64,000 bases of DNA from Duganella zoogloeoides (lineage in GTDB: Bacteria > Pseudomonadota > Gammaproteobacteria > Burkholderiales > Burkholderiaceae_D): NCBI RefSeq assembly GCF_034479515.1, contig NZ_CP140152.1, forward strand, positions 620,001 to 684,000, given 5' to 3'. The notes below the pieces were generated by a model, which did not search any database, had not been told where the DNA came from, and saw nothing but the letters and a program-made list of their open reading frames with translations. Made by a program: the position numbers and the translations under genes. Shown piece after piece: positions 8,730 to 16,141 of this stretch. The first letter of the stretch is position 1, and each line of letters begins with the position of its first letter.

Positions 8730-9124
8730 TACTGCCGCAGCATCCGCAACTGCCGCAGCAGCCGCCACAGCCGCAATGGCCGCAATCGCCGCTGCGACCG
8801 CAATCGCAGCAGGTGCACGGTGTGCCTCTCGGCGACCGTGCCGCCGATGAGCACGCGCGTTTCGGCGTGCTCCGGTCCGACCGATATCACCCGCAGCCGC
8901 ACGCGGCCGCGGTCGATCAGGATCTGCGCGCCGGGACGCACGGTGTCGTACACCTGCTGGCAGAACAGCGGTGCGCGGCGCTCGTCGCCCAGCAGTTCGT
9001 GGTCCATGTCGAGGCGGAACGCATCACCCGCCGCCAGCGTCGCGCAGCCGTCGGCAAAGCGGCCCAGGCGCGCCATGCTCAGTGGCGTTGGTGCCGGTGG
9101 ATGCAGGGGGCGGGCGCCTGGCAT
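8729..9124 (-). pseudogene. Remnant of a tartrate-operon pyruvate kinase
   Basis: The reading frame after glycerate kinase encodes about 87 residues (9070-8810) that look like the B domain of pyruvate kinase: LGRFADGCATLAAGDAF, DERRAPL, VYDTVRPGAQILID and GGTVAERHTVHL. The first ~70 residues of the barrel, the catalytic Lys/metal-binding part and the whole C-terminal domain are absent. After HTVHL the frame enters Arg/Leu-rich translation of the CCGCA-like low-complexity tract. Tartrate operons of related bacteria end in a pyruvate kinase gene (ttuE), so this is best read as a deleted ttuE. An ATG at 9124 follows the glycerate kinase TGA directly, but a functional enzyme is not possible. Confidence 0.75.
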
Positions 9125-9125
9125 T

Positions 9126-10433
9126 TCAGCGTTCGCCTGCTGCATCGCCGTCGTCGTCGCGCGTCACCAGCAGCGCCCGGAAATCGTTGACGTTGGTGAG
9201 CGTGGGACCGGTCACCACGCTGTCGCCCAGCGCCTGGAAAAAGCCGTGGCCGTCGTTGTCGTCCAGCGCGTCGCCCGGGCGCAGGCCTTGTTCCCAGGCG
9301 CGCGCCAGCGTATCCGGGGCGATGGCGGCGCCGGCGATTTCCTCCTGACCATCGACGCCGTCGGTGTCGCCGGCCAGGCCGTAGATGCCCGCCCGGCCGC
9401 GCAGGGCGAGCGCGCACGCCAGCAGGAACTCCACGTTGCGCCCGCCGCGCCCCTTGCCGCGCACGGTGACGGTGGTCTCGCCGCCGGAGAGCAGCACGCA
9501 CGGCTTGTCGAACGGCTGGTCGTGATCGACCGCTTGCAGTGCCATGGCCGCCATCACCTTGCCCACCTCGCGCGCCTCACCCTCGATGCTGCCGCCGAGG
9601 ATGTAGGGCGTCACACCGGCCTGCAGCGCTACCTGCGCAGCGGCCTGCAACGCCATCTGCGGCGTGGCGACCAGGCGCACCTCGGCGCGGGCCAGGCGCG
9701 GATCGCCCGGTTTGACCGATTCGCCGCGCCCGCGCCTGAGCACCTCGAGCACGTGATCAGGCAGCTCCAGGCCGTAGCGGCGGATGATGTCGAGTGCATC
9801 GGCGCAGGTGCTGGCGTCGGCCACGGTGGGGCCGGAGGCGATGTCGCGCGGGTCGTCGCCGGGCACGTCGGAGATCAACAGCGTGACCACCCGCGCCGGG
9901 TGGCAGGCGGCCGCCAGCCTGCCGCCCTTGATGGCGGACAGGTGGCGCCGCACGCAGTTCATCTCGCCGACGCTGGCGCCCGAGCGCAGCAACTGCTGGT
10001 TGATCAGCTGCTTGTCCGCCAGCGTGATGCCGTCCAGCGGCAGCGGCAGCAAGGATGAGCCGCCGCCCGAGATCAGGCACAGCACGGTGTCGTCGGCGCT
10101 CAGGCCCTGCACGCGGTCGAGCATCCGTCGCGCCGCTTGCAGGCCGGCGGCATCGGGCACCGGGTGCGCCGCTTCGACGATCTCGATCCGCTCGCACGGC
10201 ACGGCGTAGCCGTAGCGCGTGACCACCAGGCCGGTGAGCGGACCATCCCAGTGGGCTTCCACTGCGCGCGCCATCTCGGCCGAGGCCTTGCCGGCGCCGA
10301 TCACGATCAGGCGTCCCTCCGGCTTTTCGGGCAGGGCCGGCGGCACGCACAGCGCCGGTTGCGCGGCCGCGATGGCGGCGTCGAACATGCGACGCAGCAG
10401 GGCGGCGTCAAGCGATGGGGCGCGCGTCATCAT
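9126..10433 (-). CDS. ttuD: Glycerate 2-kinase (MOFRL family)
   Basis: 435 aa. Phosphorylates D-glycerate with ATP to 2-phosphoglycerate. The N-terminal DUF4147-type domain shows [12 protein letters not shown] (44-55) and [14 protein letters not shown] (122-135). The C-terminal MOFRL domain shows [20 protein letters not shown] (313-332) and [10 protein letters not shown] near the end. Length is normal for the family. Its ATG overlaps the TGA of the DctA-type carrier by four bases, so it is translated from the same message. In the tartrate pathway it takes the glycerate made from tartrate into lower glycolysis. The gene was historically called hydroxypyruvate reductase in Agrobacterium vitis ttu loci. 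Confidence 0.92.
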   Translation of the reverse strand: MMTRAPSLDAALLRRMFDAAIAAAQPALCVPPALPEKPEGRLIVIGAGKASAEMARAVEAHWDGPLTGLVVTRYGYAVPCERIEIVEAAHPVPDAAGLQAARRMLDRVQGLSADDTVLCLISGGGSSLLPLPLDGITLADKQLINQQLLRSGASVGEMNCVRRHLSAIKGGRLAAACHPARVVTLLISDVPGDDPRDIASGPTVADASTCADALDIIRRYGLELPDHVLEVLRRGRGESVKPGDPRLARAEVRLVATPQMALQAAAQVALQAGVTPYILGGSIEGEAREVGKVMAAMALQAVDHDQPFDKPCVLLSGGETTVTVRGKGRGGRNVEFLLACALALRGRAGIYGLAGDTDGVDGQEEIAGAAIAPDTLARAWEQGLRPGDALDDNDGHGFFQALGDSVVTGPTLTNVNDFRALLVTRDDDGDAAGER

Positions 10434-11779
10434 GCCGTGGCCTTGTGCACGACCGCCAGGTCGTTGTGGACCGGTGCCGGCTCGTCGTCGTGATCATGCA
10501 GTGCCTGCAGTTCCTCGACGGTCGATGCGCCATCGAGCACGCGGTGCATGCGCTCGCGGTCCAGCGCGCCCACCCAGCCGGCGATCGCCATCGTACCTAC
10601 CGCGTTGCCGATGGTATTGGTGATGGCCCGCGCTTCGGACATGAAGCGGTCCACGCCCAGCAACAGCACCATGCCGGCCACCGGGATGTTACCGAGCGAC
10701 GCCAGCGTGGCCGCCAGCGTGATGAAGCCGGAACCGGTCACGCCAGCCGAGCCTTTCGAGGTCAGCATGAGCACGCCGAGCACCACCAGCTGGTCGGTCA
10801 GCGTGAGCGGGGTGTTTGTGGCTTGCGCGATGAAGATCGCCGCCATGGTGTAGTAGATGCACTGGCCGTCCGGGTTGAAGGTGACGCCCGACGGGATCAC
10901 CAGGCCCACCACGGGTTTCGAGACGCCCACGTGTTCGAGCTTGCGCATCAGTTGCGGCACCACCGATTCCGACGAACTGGTACCGAGCACCGTGAACAGT
11001 TCTTCCTTGATATAGCGCAGGAACTTCCACAGGCTGAAGCCCGACACCCGCGCCACGAATCCCAGCACCACGGTCACGAACACGAAGCAGGTGATGTACA
11101 TGGCGCCCATCAGCTGGCCCAGCGAGACCAGCGAACCGAGGCCGTATTTGCCGACCGTGAAGGCGATGGCGCCAAACGCTGCCAGCGGCGCCACGCGCAT
11201 GATCATGGACACCATCAGGAACATGCTGTTGCAGAAGGCGTCGAGGAAGTCGACCACCGGCTTGGCGCGGCGTCCCATGTGCGAGAGGGCGATGCCAAAC
11301 ATGGTGGCGAACACCAGGATTTGCAGGATGTCATTCTTGGCCAGCGCGTCGATGATGCTGGTCGGGATCATGTGCAGCACGAAGCCCATGAAGCCGTCGC
11401 CCTTGCTGGCGGCGGCCGTGTAGCTGGCAATGCTGGCCGTGTCGAGCGTCTTGACATCGATGTTCATGCCCACGCCGGGCTTGGCCACATTGACGACCAC
11501 GAGGCCGAGCAGCAGCGCAAACGTGGACATCACCTCGAAGTAGATCAGCGCGCGCACGCCCACGCGGCCCAGTTCCTTCATGCTTTCCATCTTGGCGATG
11601 CCCAGCACCACCATGGCGAAAATGACGGGCGCGAACACCATCTTGATCAGGCGGATGAAGGCGTCGCCGAGCGGCTTGAGGTCGGCGCCCAGCTGGGGAT
11701 GGAAATAGCCCAGCAGCCCGCCGGCGACGACGCCGATCAGGACCTGGATATACAGCTTTCCAAAGAAACGCTTATACAT
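10430..11779 (-). CDS. dctA: Dicarboxylate:cation symporter, DctA family
   Basis: 449 aa polytopic inner-membrane protein of the DAACS/DctA family. Visible hallmarks are [20 protein letters not shown] at the N-terminus, [14 protein letters not shown] (serine-rich hairpin), [20 protein letters not shown], and [19 protein letters not shown], which form the substrate and cation site. It lies between tartrate dehydrogenase and glycerate kinase, overlapping the latter by four bases, so it probably imports tartrate or a related C4-dicarboxylate. Known ttu loci often use an MFS carrier (TtuB) instead, so this is a carrier swap. The His/Asp-rich C-terminal tail is variable in the family. Confidence 0.9.
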   Translation of the reverse strand: MYKRFFGKLYIQVLIGVVAGGLLGYFHPQLGADLKPLGDAFIRLIKMVFAPVIFAMVVLGIAKMESMKELGRVGVRALIYFEVMSTFALLLGLVVVNVAKPGVGMNIDVKTLDTASIASYTAAASKGDGFMGFVLHMIPTSIIDALAKNDILQILVFATMFGIALSHMGRRAKPVVDFLDAFCNSMFLMVSMIMRVAPLAAFGAIAFTVGKYGLGSLVSLGQLMGAMYITCFVFVTVVLGFVARVSGFSLWKFLRYIKEELFTVLGTSSSESVVPQLMRKLEHVGVSKPVVGLVIPSGVTFNPDGQCIYYTMAAIFIAQATNTPLTLTDQLVVLGVLMLTSKGSAGVTGSGFITLAATLASLGNIPVAGMVLLLGVDRFMSEARAITNTIGNAVGTMAIAGWVGALDRERMHRVLDGASTVEELQALHDHDDEPAPVHNDLAVVHKATA

Positions 11780-11880
11780 GGTTTGTCTCCGTTATAAGAA
11801 CTGCTCTATGCATTGCGGTCGCACCCTGCCACGCTCTGCGGCGGGTAGGGGCGCGACCTGCGGCCGATGCCGACGCGCGC

Positions 11881-12966
11881 TTACGCGGCCTGGCGCTGTT
11901 CGGCGCCGAGCAGTGCGCACACGGCGTCGGTCACCTGCGCCGTGGTGGCGTTGCCGCCCAGGTCGCGCGTGTGCAGCGCGGTATTGGCGGTGACCGCTTC
12001 CACGGCTTCCATCACCTGTTTGGCGGCGGCGTGTTCGCCCAGGTGCTCGAGCAGCATCACCACCGACCAGAAGGTGCCGACCGGGTTGGCCAGTCCTTTA
12101 CCCATGATGTCGAAGGCGGAGCCGTGGATCGGCTCGAACATCGACGGATAGCGGCGCTCGGGATCGATATTGCCGGTGGGGGCGATGCCGAGACTGCCCG
12201 CCAGCGCTGCGGCCAGGTCGCTGAGGATGTCGGCGTGCAGGTTGGTGGCGACGATGGTGTCGAGGGTGGCAGGGCGGTTGACCATGCGCGCGGTGGCGGC
12301 ATCGACCAGTTCCTTGTCCCATTTCACGTCCGGGAATTCACGCGACACTTCCAGCGCGATCTCGTCCCACATCACCATCGCGTGGCGCTGGGCGTTCGAT
12401 TTGGTGATCACGGTGAGCAGCTTGCGCGGACGCGATTGCGCCAGCTTGAAGGCGTAGCGCAGGATGCGCTCCACGCCCACGCGGGTCATCATCGAGACAT
12501 CGGTGGCCGCCTCGATCGGGTGGCCCTGGTGCACGCGGCCACCGACGCCCGAGTATTCCCCTTCCGAGTTTTCGCGCACGATCACCCAGTTCAGGTCTTC
12601 TTGCTTGCAGCGCTTGAGCGGGCCGTCGATGCCGGGCAGGATGCGGGTGGGGCGCACGTTGGCGTACTGGTCGAAGCCCTGGCAGATTTTCAGGCGCAGG
12701 CCCCACAGGGTGATGTGGTCGGCGATGTCCGGGTCGCCGGCGGAGCCGAACAGGATGGCATCCTTGTTGCGCAGCGCATCGAGGCCGTCGGCGGGCATCA
12801 TCACGCCGTGCCGGCGGTAGTAGTCGCCGCCCCAGTCGAAGTCCTCGAACTCGAAGCGGAAGCTGTTGCTGGCGGCGGCCAGCGCGGCCAGCACTTGCTG
12901 GCCGGCCGGAACGACTTCCTTGCCGATGCCGTCGCCTGGAATGGTTGCGATGTGGTAGGTCTTCAT
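11881..12966 (-). CDS. ttuC: Tartrate dehydrogenase/decarboxylase
   Basis: 361 aa of the isocitrate/isopropylmalate dehydrogenase superfamily. NAD-dependent oxidation of tartrate, with decarboxylation of meso- or D-malate-type substrates to glycerate or pyruvate. Features: YHIATIPGDGIGKEV at the start, FGSAGDPDIADHITLWG, RENSEGEYSGVGGRVHQG, and the metal-binding aspartates in TNLHADILSDLAAALAGSLG followed by APTGNID. The HITLWGLRLKICQGFDQYAN phrase separates tartrate dehydrogenases from LeuB. It is the first gene of a leftward operon with the carrier and glycerate kinase, and is divergent from the LysR gene. 101 bases separate it from dctA. Confidence 0.92.
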   Translation of the reverse strand: MKTYHIATIPGDGIGKEVVPAGQQVLAALAAASNSFRFEFEDFDWGGDYYRRHGVMMPADGLDALRNKDAILFGSAGDPDIADHITLWGLRLKICQGFDQYANVRPTRILPGIDGPLKRCKQEDLNWVIVRENSEGEYSGVGGRVHQGHPIEAATDVSMMTRVGVERILRYAFKLAQSRPRKLLTVITKSNAQRHAMVMWDEIALEVSREFPDVKWDKELVDAATARMVNRPATLDTIVATNLHADILSDLAAALAGSLGIAPTGNIDPERRYPSMFEPIHGSAFDIMGKGLANPVGTFWSVVMLLEHLGEHAAAKQVMEAVEAVTANTALHTRDLGGNATTAQVTDAVCALLGAEQRQAA

Positions 12967-13040
12967 GGTGGTGTCTCCTGGTAGGTTGGTGGAGGCACTC
13001 TACAGGCTGGACGTCGGCGCCTGGCAAGGCTAAACTCAAG

Positions 13041-13068
13041 CCATTGTTAACCTGGAGCTCAACAATGG
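13041..13068. promoter_or_regulatory. Palindromic operator candidate for the LysR regulator
   Basis: CCATTGTT (13041-13048) and AACAATGG (13061-13068) form a perfect 8-bp inverted repeat with 12 bases between them, within the 109-base divergent promoter region of ttuC and the LysR gene. An interrupted dyad of this size fits the LysR-type binding pattern. It ends eight bases before the LysR ATG, so binding would cover that gene's ribosome site and allow self-repression while controlling ttuC. Confidence 0.55.
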
Positions 13069-13075
13069 GTGGTGG

Positions 13076-13999
13076 ATGATGAGTGGTGGATTTCAACCGG
13101 CGGAACTGGGTTTTATCGTGGCGCTGGCCAGCGCCGGCAGCTTGAGCGGCGCCGCGCGCGAGCTTGGCATCACCACGTCGGCAGTCAGCAAGCGCCTGGC
13201 GCTGATCGAGGCGCGCGTGGGCGTACCGCTGGTCAATCGCACCACGCGCCGCATGAGCATGACGCCGGAAGGCGAGGTGCTGCTCGAACACGCGCGCCGC
13301 ATCCTCGGCGAGATCGCCGATCTCGACCAGCTGCTCACATCCTCGAAAGGCGTGCCGAAAGGGCAGTTGCGGGTCAATGCCACGCTGGGCTTCGGGCGCC
13401 TGCACATTGCGCCGGCCATCTCGCAGTACGTGCTGCGCTACCCGGAGGTGGATGTGCAGCTGCAGCTGTCGGTCGATCCGCCGGCGCTGACCGACGACCA
13501 GTTCGACGTGTGCATCCGCTTTGGCGCCCCGAGCGACACGCGCGTGATCGCGCGGCGCCTTGCCTCGAACCGGCGCTTGCTGTGCGCGTCGCCGAAGTAC
13601 CTGGCCCAGCACGGCGAACCGAAGACCCCTGGCGACCTGCGCAAGCACAACTGCATCTCGATCCGCCAGGGCGACGAGGCGTACGGCCTATGGCGGCTGT
13701 ACGCGGGCCGCGAAGCCGAGCGCGATGCGCAGGCGGTCAAGGTGCGCGGCAACCTCACTACCAACGACGGCGAAATCGCCGTCAACTGGGCCCTCGACGG
13801 CCACGGCATCCTGCTGCGCGCGGGGTGGGACATCGAGCGCTACCTGGACAGCGGACGGCTGGTGGAGGTACTGCCCGGCTACAAGACGCCCGATGCCGAT
13901 ATCTACGCGGTGTATGCGCCGCGGCACCAGCTGTCGGCGCGGATACGGACGTTCGTGGACTTTTTGGGGGAGCGCTTCGGGCCTGATTACGCATGCTAA
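13076..13999 (+). CDS. ttuA: LysR-family regulator of the tartrate genes
   Basis: 307 aa. The winged helix-turn-helix is at about 8-65 (LGFIVALASAGSLSGAAREL, TTSAVSKRLALIEARVGVPL, RTTRRMSMTPEG). A periplasmic-binding-like effector domain at ~95-300 includes VDVQLQLSVDPPALTDDQFD and the DVCIRFG phrase. It is transcribed away from ttuC with a palindromic operator between them, the standard arrangement for a LysR activator of the neighbouring operon. The likely inducer is tartrate or a pathway intermediate. ATGs are in tandem at 13076 and 13079, with only a weak GGTGG ahead. The ttuA symbol is assigned by context. Confidence 0.88.
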   Translation: MMSGGFQPAELGFIVALASAGSLSGAARELGITTSAVSKRLALIEARVGVPLVNRTTRRMSMTPEGEVLLEHARRILGEIADLDQLLTSSKGVPKGQLRVNATLGFGRLHIAPAISQYVLRYPEVDVQLQLSVDPPALTDDQFDVCIRFGAPSDTRVIARRLASNRRLLCASPKYLAQHGEPKTPGDLRKHNCISIRQGDEAYGLWRLYAGREAERDAQAVKVRGNLTTNDGEIAVNWALDGHGILLRAGWDIERYLDSGRLVEVLPGYKTPDADIYAVYAPRHQLSARIRTFVDFLGERFGPDYAC

Positions 14000-14082
14000 T
14001 CACCCATTTATGGGATGTGCCATTCAAGCAATGCCACTAATATATTTATATTAACTAACATAAAAATATACTGGGGTATTTC

Positions 14083-14478
14083 ATGAAAAACGCTTTATTA
14101 CTGGCATTACTGGCTGGCGTGCTGGGCGCGATGCCGCTGCACGCGATGGCGCAAACGCCGGCACCGGCTTCCGCGCCCGTACCTGCGGTGTCGCCCGCGC
14201 CGGCACCGGCCGACAGCGCCGATGAAGAGGAAAAGGAAGAGGGCCAGAATGTGGTCGGCATGAAAAATCCGGCCAATAAGTCGCCGGCGACGACCAGCAC
14301 GGCTACCAGTGCCACCTCCACTGCGGCCACCACCGCAGCAACGACCACCGTGGGCGCGACCGTGCCGGCGGCGCTCAGCACCACGATGATCATCGGCATC
14401 GGTGCTGCCGCTGCCGTCGTCGTTGGCGTGGCCAGTTCCAACGGTTCTTCCACCAGCCACTCGGCGGTTCGCCATTAA
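14083..14478 (+). CDS. Small exported protein with Thr/Ala-rich region
   Basis: 131 aa, not recognised. Signal peptide 1-23 (cut after Ala-Met-Ala). Next come a Pro/Ala stretch, an acidic block (DEEEKEEG) near residue 48, a Ser/Thr/Ala-rich run at 67-90 and a hydrophobic helix near 99-117 (TMIIGIGAAAAVVVGVA). Export signal plus late membrane segment suggests anchoring by the C-terminus. It is preceded by a very AT-rich promoter region (14030-14075) that contrasts with the surroundings. The end lies 31 bases before the likely start of the following lipoprotein, so they may form an operon. Confidence 0.7.
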   Translation: MKNALLLALLAGVLGAMPLHAMAQTPAPASAPVPAVSPAPAPADSADEEEKEEGQNVVGMKNPANKSPATTSTATSATSTAATTAATTTVGATVPAALSTTMIIGIGAAAAVVVGVASSNGSSTSHSAVRH

Positions 14479-14509
14479 GTCCATTAATCTGATTGGTCGC
14501 AGGCCCGCC

Positions 14510-15199
14510 GTGGTAACGCGTGCAACATTGATGGTCTTGTGCTGTGTCGCGCTGCTGGCGGGCTGCGCGGCGCCGAAGCAGGCGGCCGTACCGATGTCGG
14601 CCAGCGTGTTGTCGTCCCAGCCGGTGCGCATCGGCGTGGTCATGAGCACCATGCCGAAGGCGGATACGCATTTTCCCGGTGCGGGCTGCCTGCTGTGCAT
14701 TGCCGCCGTTACCGTCTCCAATACGGCGCTGACGGCGCACGTGCAGACCTTGCCAACCGCTGACCTGCTGACCATCAAGGACGATGTCGCCGAGCGTCTG
14801 CGCAAAAAAGGGCACGCGGTGACCGTGATTGCGGCGCCGCTCGATATCGATGCCTTGCCTGACCGCCAGGACCTCAAGCAAAATGGCGCCAGGAAGGATT
14901 TTTCGGCATTGGGCCGGCAGTACCAGCTCGACAAGCTGCTGGTCATCCACTTCACCAAGGTGGGCGTCAACCGCAATTACAACAGCTATATTCCAACCGG
15001 CGACCCGCAGGGCATGGTGACTGGCGCTGCCTATATCGTCAACCTCGACGATCACGCGTATGACTGGTATCGCGCGGTGCGCCAGCTCCGGAGCGCGACC
15101 GGGAACTGGGACGAGCCGCCCGATTATCCGGGCTTGAGCAATGCCTATTTCCAGGCCATCGAAGGCACGCGCGATGTCTTGCGCAAACCCCTGGACTGA
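14510..15199 (+). CDS. Uncharacterised lipoprotein
   Basis: 229 aa from a GTG at 14510. This start gives a lipoprotein signal with a basic residue (Val-Thr-Arg), a hydrophobic core and LLAGC as lipobox. An internal ATG at 14531 would leave no n-region, and codons further upstream overlap the previous gene. The mature protein has no family I can name; it contains VRIGVVMSTMPKADTHFPG, a Cys-Leu-Leu-Cys pair and DKLLVIHFTKVGVNRNYNSY. The last phrase hints at a TolB/CsgG-like fold but is too weak to use. It sits one base before the next exported protein, so the two are co-transcribed. Confidence 0.7.
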   Translation: MVTRATLMVLCCVALLAGCAAPKQAAVPMSASVLSSQPVRIGVVMSTMPKADTHFPGAGCLLCIAAVTVSNTALTAHVQTLPTADLLTIKDDVAERLRKKGHAVTVIAAPLDIDALPDRQDLKQNGARKDFSALGRQYQLDKLLVIHFTKVGVNRNYNSYIPTGDPQGMVTGAAYIVNLDDHAYDWYRAVRQLRSATGNWDEPPDYPGLSNAYFQAIEGTRDVLRKPLD

Positions 15200-15200
15200 C

Positions 15201-16073
15201 ATGGCGGTGTTGAAAAAGACCGCGCTTGCGGTAATGGCCTGGTCGCTGTGCGCCGGCGCGCTGGCGCAGCAGCAGGCGTTGCCTGCCACCTGGTCCTTGC
15301 GCCTGCCGCCACAGCAGGCGGTGGCATTTCGCGGCCTGGCCAATTTCGACAAGTCTGGCAAGGGCGCATCGGGCACCACCTACATGATGCCCGGCATCGC
15401 CGGGTTGGCGGCGGCGGTCGCGGCCCACTCGCTGGTGATCAATCGCGACCTGGAACAGCAGAAAAGCGCGATCGAACTGGCGGCGGACAAGGTGCTCCTG
15501 CCTTACCGGCCGGTGCTCGACGCCATGCGGCACGACACCTTGATGGCGCAGGCCCTGGCGCGCGTGGCGCCCGATAGCGCGGCGCTCCTGCTGGCCTTCC
15601 AGGACCAGGACCAGCAGGGCTGGCTCGTTGAAAGCACGCCGCTGTTTGCCATGACCCAGGACCAGAGCGCACTGGTGCTCGATAACGCGATTGCCGTGTA
15701 TGCGCCGGGCGCGCGGCAGCAGGCAGCCTACCGCAACACGGTGCGCGTGGTCTCGCGCGCCAGCACACATGCCGACCTGGAAACGTACTGGAACGCGGCG
15801 CAAGGCCGCCAGTTGCAGGACGCCAGCGCCGCCTTGCTGGCGCTGTCGCTGGAAATCGCCTTGCGCCAGGCGCACGGCGGCGCCGCTGCACCTGCCGATC
15901 GTGCCGGGTTCAGAACGGTGCGGTACCACGAAGGCCGCAAGGAAGTCGCCGAACGCGCCCAGGTACTGTCCGAACAATGCGGGCGCGCGCTGATCAGCAA
16001 CCTGCGCGGCTGGCTGATGTCGGTGCCGCTGCCCCAGTCGGGTGCGGATCCGGCCTGTGCCGAAGTGCCGTGA
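15201..16073 (+). CDS. Uncharacterised exported protein
   Basis: 290 aa with a signal peptide (about 1-20, ending Ala-Gly-Ala-Leu-Ala). The start was set at 15201, one base after the lipoprotein stop; the upstream in-frame codons overlap the lipoprotein gene. Near residues 52-74 there is a Gly-rich hydrophobic stretch (TYMMPGIAGLAAAVAAHSLV) that could be a membrane helix. The rest is alpha-helical in character, with one late cysteine (SEQCGRALI). No domain recognised. With the two preceding genes it forms a cluster of envelope proteins that probably act together. Confidence 0.7.
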   Translation: MAVLKKTALAVMAWSLCAGALAQQQALPATWSLRLPPQQAVAFRGLANFDKSGKGASGTTYMMPGIAGLAAAVAAHSLVINRDLEQQKSAIELAADKVLLPYRPVLDAMRHDTLMAQALARVAPDSAALLLAFQDQDQQGWLVESTPLFAMTQDQSALVLDNAIAVYAPGARQQAAYRNTVRVVSRASTHADLETYWNAAQGRQLQDASAALLALSLEIALRQAHGGAAAPADRAGFRTVRYHEGRKEVAERAQVLSEQCGRALISNLRGWLMSVPLPQSGADPACAEVP

Positions 16074-16141
16074 ACCGGGCCGGTTTTTACGTCGGCACAG
16101 ACATCGCCGCTGTTACTGCGCGAGCGGGCGCGTTTTCCTGA

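Noticed and set aside
6405..8768. 787-codon open frame on the minus strand
   Set aside because: Antisense shadow of the second TonB receptor. The plus frame has the signal peptide, TonB box and plug motifs, while the minus frame is Arg/Gly/Val-rich with a Gly-Ser run from the hexanucleotide repeat.
8665..8815. Repeat array considered as CRISPR
   Set aside because: Tandem hexamers without spacers.
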